From positions 1-58,663 of the forward strand of contig NZ_AEYW01000016.1 of the NCBI RefSeq assembly GCF_000192475.1: a DNA stretch of 58,663 nucleotides, read 5' to 3'. The notes beneath the pieces were generated by a model. The model searched no databases. It was not told the origin of the DNA and saw only the letters and a program-made list of their open reading frames with translations. Every line of letters begins with the position of its first letter. Position 1 is the stretch's first letter. The stretch is from Ruegeria conchae. GTDB lineage: Bacteria; Pseudomonadota; Alphaproteobacteria; Rhodobacterales; Rhodobacteraceae. Below, piece by piece: positions 52,764-58,663 of the stretch. A program made the translations under genes and the position numbers.

Positions 52764-54095
52764 CTAATAACCAGGATCTGGCCGTACTTTTGAACCATCC
52801 GTGAAACGGGACAGGCGAAAGGCGGCTGGATCGACGCAGGGCGTGCTATCGGTGACAATATCCGCCATCAGCCGACCTGCGCCTGGCCCAATCCCAAAAC
52901 CATGGCCGGAAAACCCGGTTGCGATATGCAAACCCGGGAATTCGTCTACTTTTGAGATAACTGGAATCGCATCCGGGGTCACATCGATCAGCCCGGCCCA
53001 GCTTTGGACGATCTCTGCCTCCTCAAGTACTGGCATCGCTTTGCGAGCGTTGGACCAGGCCTGTCGCAACACTTTTCGAGAGGGCTCGGGATCCAGCACC
53101 CGGCAGTGCTCAAACGGCGTCACGTCAGTGGGCAGCCAAGTTCTGTCTTCTTTCGCCTCGACAATCCAGCGTTGCGACAAGCGAAACCGCAAGGAACGCC
53201 ACTCTTGCCGAAACGCCGGCAAGAACCGAAGGCCGAGTCGAAAACTGTCAGGGACGATATCCACGGTGTTCTCGTGCCCCGACGCTATCGTGTAGCCCCC
53301 ATCCGCGCGTTTGCGAATGGCGAAATCATCACTCCAAAGCGATACCTCCGGCCCGGATTCTACCGGTGAGGTCCGCATGACTGTATTCAACACCTTGAGT
53401 TGGGGCAGAGCGATACCTGCGTTCCCCGCAAAAAGACGCGACCATGCCCCACCCGCCAACACCACCTGACTGCAACGAACTCGCCCACGTTCGGTGAAGA
53501 CACCTGCAATCCGACCTGCCTCGAGATCGACGCTGCGCACTGCGCATTGTGTCATGATCGCGGCTCCACAATTGCGGGCCGCCTCGGCCATGGCGGGGGC
53601 CGCCCATTGCGGCTCAGCCCGTCCATCTTGCGGCATATAGAGCCCAGACTGCGGTTTCATGGTGGAGTTTGGAAATAGTGAGGCCAACTCAGTGTGCGAT
53701 ACCATACGGGCACCCGTCTGCTGCCCTTCAACATGCTCCAACCACCGCGTCAGGTTACCAACGTCGCGCGTGCCTGATGCGCCAAATACGATCCCCGACT
53801 GAACATAGCCCGTGCTCCGCCCTAGGCGTTCATCCAACCCACGCCAGATGCGCAGAGCTTCCTGCATCAATGGGATCTCGCGTGGGTCGCGCATCCCAAG
53901 CCGGACCCAACCCCAGTTGCGCGAACTCTGTTCACCGGCGATCCGGCCCTTTTCGCATAGCAGTACGGAGATGCCACGCTCAGCCAGTTCCAAAGCGGTC
54001 GAGACACCAATTATTCCGCCGCCGATAACGACGACATCCACAGATTTAGGAAGGGTAATATCAGATTCGACGGGAGTCGGAGAAGGACCTGGCAT
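52764..54095 (-). CDS. FAD-dependent oxidoreductase (DAO family)
   Basis: A 443-residue protein of the glycine/D-amino-acid oxidase family. The FAD-binding DVVVIGGGIIGVSTALELAERG is at about residues 19-40, and the C-terminal GLHIATGFSGHGFGIGPGAGRLMADIV is the second FAD contact. It oxidises an amino acid or secondary amine; the substrate is unknown. ATG at 54095 was chosen over TTG at 54098. A small unknown gene lies upstream on the same strand. Confidence 0.9.
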   Translation of the reverse strand: MPGPSPTPVESDITLPKSVDVVVIGGGIIGVSTALELAERGISVLLCEKGRIAGEQSSRNWGWVRLGMRDPREIPLMQEALRIWRGLDERLGRSTGYVQSGIVFGASGTRDVGNLTRWLEHVEGQQTGARMVSHTELASLFPNSTMKPQSGLYMPQDGRAEPQWAAPAMAEAARNCGAAIMTQCAVRSVDLEAGRIAGVFTERGRVRCSQVVLAGGAWSRLFAGNAGIALPQLKVLNTVMRTSPVESGPEVSLWSDDFAIRKRADGGYTIASGHENTVDIVPDSFRLGLRFLPAFRQEWRSLRFRLSQRWIVEAKEDRTWLPTDVTPFEHCRVLDPEPSRKVLRQAWSNARKAMPVLEEAEIVQSWAGLIDVTPDAIPVISKVDEFPGLHIATGFSGHGFGIGPGAGRLMADIVTDSTPCVDPAAFRLSRFTDGSKVRPDPGY

Positions 54096-54243
54096 CAACC
54101 GCTCGGAAGTTGTTTATCGAAGCGGTATCCAGCCCGAGAACGCGTATTCTGGCAATGAGAAACGGAGGTAGGTCAACTGAATGCAACAACCTGTTGCCTA
54201 TCAGCCAGCCCATTACGCACCACGCAGCGCTGGTTGTTCTAAA

Positions 54244-54516
54244 TCAGGCAGCGCCGGACAGTTGCGCCCATGTTTGGCGTAGAAAAGATTTGCGGCCAGT
54301 ATCAGGCTTTGCAGCAAGAACTTCTTGCGACTTCAAGGATGGAAATTCCGGTCGCGTCGGCTCATTGTCTATAACCGGCGGCGGCGCAAGATCCTCTTTG
54401 TTCAGAATTTCTGCGATCGAAGCATCAAGCGTTTCTTCATCCAGCTTGCGCGGCTCAGACTCCATTGTTTTCCATTGCAATGGAGCATGAAGCGATTTGT
54501 CATATCCATTCGTCAT
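54244..54516 (-). CDS. Small protein of unknown function
   Basis: A 90-residue acidic, proline-containing protein (MTNGYDKSLHAPLQWKTMES start; PRKLDEETLDASIAEILNKED middle). No domain is recognised, no signal peptide and no membrane segment. The frame is open to 54552, but the ATG at 54516 follows a GGTGGT-type weak ribosome-binding site. It is read toward the FAD oxidoreductase gene, 148 bases away. It may not be real. Confidence 0.45.
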   Translation of the reverse strand: MTNGYDKSLHAPLQWKTMESEPRKLDEETLDASIAEILNKEDLAPPPVIDNEPTRPEFPSLKSQEVLAAKPDTGRKSFLRQTWAQLSGAA

Positions 54517-54801
54517 TTGACCACCATCACCTTTACCGACACCCAAAAACACAGATGCCCCAACTCAGATCAACAATCACGGTCGCAGTTTCTGAAATAG
54601 CAGAGCGGCATACCGGATTACGTCACATTCGCCTCATACAAGGCGAACCTCTGACATAAATGTGGCAAAAAAAGGACCCAATTACAAGCCGAACGTGCGC
54701 AAGACCTCCACAACCAGTTATTATATATGGACAATTATGATGGCCGAAGCCAACTGCCGACGAATTGGAAACAATCATAGCGATAGAAACTGATCCGGGT
54801 C

Positions 54802-56460
54802 TTAATTCTGATCGCGCCAGCGATTTACAATCGGGTAACGACGATCCAACCAGAAGGCCCGCGGGGTCAGCCGGGTGCCCGGCGCGGACTGGAAGCGCTT
54901 GTACTCACTGATGTAAATCAGGTGCTCAACGCGCCGCGCGTCGCCTTCGTCAAAACCCGCCGCTACGCAATCGGCTATCGAGCCATCCTGATCCACCAAT
55001 ATATCAAGAATGGCGTCCAGAACTGGGTAATCCGGCAGGCTGTCGCTGTCTTTCTGATCTTCACGCAATTCAGCGCTCGGTGGCTTATCGATGACCGAGG
55101 GACGGATGACCTCTCCTTCGGGGCCCATCATCCAATCGCGGTGATTGGCATTGCGCCAGCGACAGGTCTCAAACACGCGGGTTTTGTACAGGTCCTTGAT
55201 CGGATTGTAGCCCCCGTTCATGTCGCCATAAATAGTAGCATATCCTACCGCGACCTCGGACTTGTTGCCGGTCGTCAGCAGCATCTCGCCAAACTTGTTC
55301 GAGATCGCCATCAACAGCAAACCACGCAGGCGCGACTGAACGTTTTCTTCGGTCAAATCCTCATCGCGCCCGGCAAACAGCGGCGCAAGCGTGTTGGTCA
55401 CCGCGGTCCGGCCTTCGGAAATCGGCACGAAATCATAGTGAACACCCAGCGCCTTGGCGACGGCTTCGGCATCATCCAGAGAGCTTTGGCTGGTATATTC
55501 TGATGGCAACATAACGCAGCGCACATTATTCGCCCCGATGGCATCTACCGCAATCGTCGCAACCAATGCTGAGTCAACACCCCCCGACAAGCCAAGCACC
55601 GCCTTTTTAAAGCCGGTTTTAGCCATGTAGTCGCGCAAGGACTGCACCATAGCGCGATAGTCCTGCTCCCATGCATCTGGCTGCGGCACCACCTCTGCAA
55701 GATCGATTCGCCAGCCGTCGTCGGTGCGCATCAGATCGATGTTTTGCACCGCTTCATCAAAGACCGGCATACGGAATGCAAGCTCTCCGCCGGGGTTCAG
55801 ACCAAAAGTGGCACCATCAAAAACCTGATCATCCTGCCCGCCGACCATGTTCAGATAGATCACTGGCAAGCCTGTCTCGACCGTACGCGCCACCATATGG
55901 TTCAGCCGGATGTCGTATTTGTCTCGGAAATAGGGCGACCCATTGGGGATTAACAGGAACTCAGCCCCGGTTTCCTCGAGCGTTTCGGCGACATCCTCGT
56001 GCCAGCCATCCTCGCAAATCGGACTCCCCACCCGGACGTTACCGACCGCATAGGGCCCACCCATTGGACCTGCGTCATAGAGCCGAACCTCGTCAAAGAC
56101 GGTTTCATTTGGCAAGTGATGCTTGAGAACCTTGCTTACGATCTTCCCACCTTTGAGGACCAGATACGCGTTATAAAGCTTGTCTTCCTCGACCCAAGGA
56201 CCTCCGATTGCCAGCGCAGGGCCCTCGGCGCAGTCTTCCGCCAGCGCCTGCACAGCTTGCATCGCCGCACGATGAAACACAGGCTTCATCACCAGGTCCT
56301 GAGTATTGTAACCGGTGATGAACATCTCAGGCAGCGCCACCAAATCAGCCTGCGCCGCGCGCCCTTGCTGCCAAGCCGCAGCAGCCTTTGCGGCATTCCC
56401 TTCGATATCCCCAACGGTTGGGTTCAGTTGCGCCAGAGTGATGCGGAAACGGTCGGCCAT
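54802..56460 (-). CDS. nadE: Glutamine-dependent NAD+ synthetase
   Basis: A 552-residue NadE with two domains. The N-terminal glutaminase is of the nitrilase type (LPEMFITGYN with the Glu, then SPICEDGWHED with the Cys, about residue 148), and the C-terminal synthetase has the ATP-PP loop LGLSGGVDSALVA (about residue 293). It makes NAD from deamido-NAD. It is divergent from the MORN protein gene with 147 bases between. Confidence 0.95.
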   Translation of the reverse strand: MADRFRITLAQLNPTVGDIEGNAAKAAAAWQQGRAAQADLVALPEMFITGYNTQDLVMKPVFHRAAMQAVQALAEDCAEGPALAIGGPWVEEDKLYNAYLVLKGGKIVSKVLKHHLPNETVFDEVRLYDAGPMGGPYAVGNVRVGSPICEDGWHEDVAETLEETGAEFLLIPNGSPYFRDKYDIRLNHMVARTVETGLPVIYLNMVGGQDDQVFDGATFGLNPGGELAFRMPVFDEAVQNIDLMRTDDGWRIDLAEVVPQPDAWEQDYRAMVQSLRDYMAKTGFKKAVLGLSGGVDSALVATIAVDAIGANNVRCVMLPSEYTSQSSLDDAEAVAKALGVHYDFVPISEGRTAVTNTLAPLFAGRDEDLTEENVQSRLRGLLLMAISNKFGEMLLTTGNKSEVAVGYATIYGDMNGGYNPIKDLYKTRVFETCRWRNANHRDWMMGPEGEVIRPSVIDKPPSAELREDQKDSDSLPDYPVLDAILDILVDQDGSIADCVAAGFDEGDARRVEHLIYISEYKRFQSAPGTRLTPRAFWLDRRYPIVNRWRDQN

Positions 56461-56607
56461 TTTGCCCTCTTGCCCTCGTCAGTCCCTCAGGGATTTAGCA
56501 GATCACAGCGCGAGTGAAAGGCAAATGCGGCAAAACCCGTTGCTCTGCCCCCTGCGGTATCCTAGTTTTGCGCCAACATCTCATAAGAACCGCAGGCAGG
56601 TACAAAT

Positions 56608-58098
56608 ATGAACGCGATCCGCACATCCCTTACCGCTGCTACATTCGCCATGCTGACGCAAATTGCAGCGGCCCAGCAAAATGATCAGATCATCATAGCC
56701 GACGACGACGTCGGGGGTGTTTACGAAGGCACATTCGAGAACGGCCTGCGACACGGCACAGGCACTTATCGGCTGCCCAGCGGGTTCGAATATTCCGGTG
56801 AGTGGGTCGAAGGAGAGATTCAGGGTAAGGGTACGGCACGATACGCCAATGGTTCGGTCTACGAAGGCGATTTCGTAAAAGGCCAACCTGAAGGACTCGG
56901 AAAGATCGTTTACGCCGACGGGCAAACCTATGAAGGTGAATGGTCCAAAGGTGCGATCAATGGCGACGGTATTGCCGAGTACACCAATGGCATGCGGTAC
57001 GAGGGCACGTTCAAGGAAGCTAAGCGCCACGGTCAGGGCGTGCTGACCAGTGCCGACGGATATATCTACGATGGTGATTGGCTGGACGGCCAAAAAGAAG
57101 GCAAGGCCAAGATCACCTACGCTGACGGCAGCACTTATGATGGCGATGTCAAAGCCGGGAAACGTGCTGGTACGGGCACTCTGAATCTGACTGGCGGATT
57201 GACCTATACCGGTGACTGGCTTGATGACAATATGACCGGAACCGGTCGGCTCACACACCCCAATGGTGACGTCTACGAAGGCGCGCTGATCAATGGGCGA
57301 CGTCAGGGCGAAGGCAAAGTCACGTACGCCAGTGGCGCGGTCTATGAAGGTAATTTCGCCGACGACCTGCGTCAGGGACAAGGCACATTTACCGGCACTG
57401 ACGGCTTTCGCTATACCGGCGAATGGTCAGATGGTCAGATCGCGGGATTGGGCGAGGTAACCTATGCGGATGGTTCCGTTTATGTCGGTGACTTTCTGGA
57501 TGACCTGCAGCACGGCAAAGGGAGGACGACCTATCCGAACGGCACTGTATATGACGGCGACTGGGTTGCAGGCGTATTTGAAGGCACCGGAACAGCGACC
57601 TATCCAAATGGAACTGTCTATTCGGGGCAGTTTAAAAACGCGCGCAGTCATGGCAAAGGAGTTCTGACCTTCGCCAACGGCTATCGTTATGACGGAGATT
57701 GGGTCGATGGTGTCCGGCAAGGGAAAGGCAAAGCCACGTTCCCGGACGGTATTATATATGAAGGCGAGTTTAAGGATGGCAAACGCCACGGACTAGGAAC
57801 GCTCACTCGCCCCGGCGGTTTCAGTTATACGGGCGAATGGTCTGACGGAAAAATCAACGGTGCTGGCATAGCAACCTATGAAACAGGCGACGTCTACGAA
57901 GGCAATTTTCTGAACAATAAGCGTCACGGTGAAGGCACAATGCGTTTCGCCGGTGGTGAAGTTGAATCTGGGATCTGGGAAAATGATACGCTGGCGCGTG
58001 AAACAGATACCCCTGCTGAGACATCTGATCCAGAACCAGAGGCCGAACCTTCAGAACCTCAGACCGATACGGATAACGCAGATACGAGTGACGGCTAA
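56608..58098 (+). CDS. Exported 18-repeat MORN protein
   Basis: A 496-residue protein with a signal peptide (MNAIRTSLTAATFAMLTQIAAA). From residue 37 to 450 it consists of 18 MORN repeats of exactly 23 residues each, with no gap. A degenerate 19th copy follows, then an acidic tail (PEPEAEPSEPQTDTDNADTSDG). Repeats 1-9 and 10-18 correspond one to one, with W-type and F-type repeats in the same order, so the array arose from a doubled nine-repeat block. MORN repeats form elongated beta sheets that bind lipid or protein; an envelope-scaffold role is a guess. A weak AGG precedes the ATG. Confidence 0.9.
   Translation: MNAIRTSLTAATFAMLTQIAAAQQNDQIIIADDDVGGVYEGTFENGLRHGTGTYRLPSGFEYSGEWVEGEIQGKGTARYANGSVYEGDFVKGQPEGLGKIVYADGQTYEGEWSKGAINGDGIAEYTNGMRYEGTFKEAKRHGQGVLTSADGYIYDGDWLDGQKEGKAKITYADGSTYDGDVKAGKRAGTGTLNLTGGLTYTGDWLDDNMTGTGRLTHPNGDVYEGALINGRRQGEGKVTYASGAVYEGNFADDLRQGQGTFTGTDGFRYTGEWSDGQIAGLGEVTYADGSVYVGDFLDDLQHGKGRTTYPNGTVYDGDWVAGVFEGTGTATYPNGTVYSGQFKNARSHGKGVLTFANGYRYDGDWVDGVRQGKGKATFPDGIIYEGEFKDGKRHGLGTLTRPGGFSYTGEWSDGKINGAGIATYETGDVYEGNFLNNKRHGEGTMRFAGGEVESGIWENDTLARETDTPAETSDPEPEAEPSEPQTDTDNADTSDG
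56716..57957 (+). repeat. Tandem 69-bp MORN-coding repeat array with 621-bp superperiod
   Basis: Eighteen units of 69 bases encode the MORN repeats. The first nine (56716-57336) and second nine (57337-57957) correspond in order. The bases have diverged, so this is an old duplication seen best at the protein level. Confidence 0.75.
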
Positions 58099-58105
58099 AA
58101 AAGCC

Positions 58106-58663
58106 CTACCAAGGCACGCGCTTGCCAGCCCAGTCAAAAAATCCGCCCGTGTCGGTTGGTGAGAGCCCTGCGATAACGGCAAGCAAATTTTCCGCCACCT
58201 CTTCGGGCTCGACTGCAGGGTGGCGACCGAGATATTTCTTCGTAAATGCAGTCTTAACAGTGCCGGGATGCATCACGACACACGCAGCTTGTTTATGCGT
58301 GCGCGCCAGCTCAATCGCGGCTGTATGCACGATCTGGTTCACCGCAGCCTTCGATGCACGATAGCTTACCCAACCACCAAGTCGATTGTCTTCAATTGAC
58401 CCAACGCGCGCCGACAACACAACGAAAGCTGCCTTCCGGTCACGTGGTAACAGCCTGTGAGCCTGTTTGAGGACCAATGCCGGGCCAATAGCATTCAGGG
58501 CAAACTGGTCCATCATCGCGCGGGCTGACACGGCGCGCATCGACTTCTCAGGTTCAGCCCCGTTTATCTCAAGCGCGCCAGATGCAACGATAATCAGATC
58601 GAACGGATCAGCGAGAGTATTCGAAATCCGCGCAACCCCATCAGGGTCCGTCAGGTCAAACCC
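58106..58663 (-). CDS. SDR family oxidoreductase, cut by the window end
   Basis: The C-terminal 185 or so codons of a short-chain dehydrogenase. The frame is open to the last base, so the start is outside the window. LIIVASGAL is the cofactor-loop NAG-like segment, AFVVLSARVGSIEDN holds the Ser, and SYRASKAAVNQI is an intact YxxxK motif. The ending GGFFDWAGKRVPW resembles SDRs of the C-factor (CsgA-like) type. The substrate is unknown. Confidence 0.86.
   Translation of the reverse strand, partial: GFDLTDPDGVARISNTLADPFDLIIVASGALEINGAEPEKSMRAVSARAMMDQFALNAIGPALVLKQAHRLLPRDRKAAFVVLSARVGSIEDNRLGGWVSYRASKAAVNQIVHTAAIELARTHKQAACVVMHPGTVKTAFTKKYLGRHPAVEPEEVAENLLAVIAGLSPTDTGGFFDWAGKRVPW

Noticed and set aside
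56581..57381. Open frame of 266 codons on the minus strand
   Set aside because: Antisense to the MORN array; its apparent repeats are only the mirror of the MORN-coding repeats.
56716..57957. Regularly spaced repeats that could suggest a CRISPR array
   Set aside because: The period is 69 bases with no spacer/repeat division, and the repeats encode MORN motifs in frame.

Overview
The window looks like a piece of a Rhodobacteraceae chromosome (Roseobacter group, Alphaproteobacteria). The reasons are the class I lysyl-tRNA synthetase, an NDUFS4-type complex I accessory protein, Hint-domain secretion-type proteins, ClpS of alphaproteobacterial type, PBP and transpeptidase genes with alphaproteobacterial features, and a moderately GC-rich codon use. 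No species can be named from the sequence alone.

Layout. 1-4.3 kb: the 5-oxoprolinase operon pxpB-pxpC-pxpA, followed by an HPPD-like vicinal-oxygen-chelate protein. 4.3-9.8 kb: PBP5-type carboxypeptidase with a SPOR domain, HAD hydrolase, clpS, an RsmC-like methyltransferase, an SDR and hemF. 9.8-11.8 kb: a small secreted protein and a coupled pair made of a HlyC-like acyltransferase and a Hint-domain protein. 11.8-14.4 kb: the molybdate transporter modABC (minus strand). 14.5-16 kb: a class V aminotransferase fold enzyme and tRNA-Val(UAC). 16.1-21.9 kb: an accessory operon of four exported or envelope proteins (amidohydrolase, DUF3299, OprB-type porin, divergent M19 peptidase) with a divergent AraC-family regulator. 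22-30.3 kb: tRNA-Arg(UCU), GNAT, NDUFS4-like protein, SRPBCC, uvrB, a formate/nitrite channel with a perfect FNR-type box, an ORF6N protein, an Excalibur protein, a universal stress protein and small genes. 30.3-38.8 kb: a large beta-helix protein, DUF4864, class I LysRS, TerB-like protein, dacB, nadD and a frameshifted MOSC gene. 38.8-42.9 kb: the core gene ettA flanked by accessory genes (KAP NTPase on one side; an AT-rich unknown gene with an apparent frameshift, a REP pair and a RAYT remnant on the other). 43-52.8 kb: cold-shock gene, L,D-transpeptidase, an SRAP protein whose catalytic Cys2 is Pro, the tesA/ybbA/ybbP block, an Rrf2 regulator, a GGCT-like protein, gltX, DUF1801 and an MBL hydrolase. 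52.8 kb to the end: FAD oxidoreductase, nadE, an 18-repeat MORN protein and a partial SDR.

The most interesting leads are: (1) the HlyC-like acyltransferase coupled to a Hint protein that has only two lysines; (2) an SRAP protein with Pro at position 2, which could form a Schiff base as Fpg/Nei does; (3) the AraC-controlled periplasmic hydrolase/porin operon with an M19 member lacking several metal ligands; (4) a MORN protein built from two copies of a nine-repeat block; (5) an ORF6N gene whose upstream palindrome is copied inside its own coding sequence; (6) accessory genes around ettA. Functions are assigned by reading motifs only; no database search was run.
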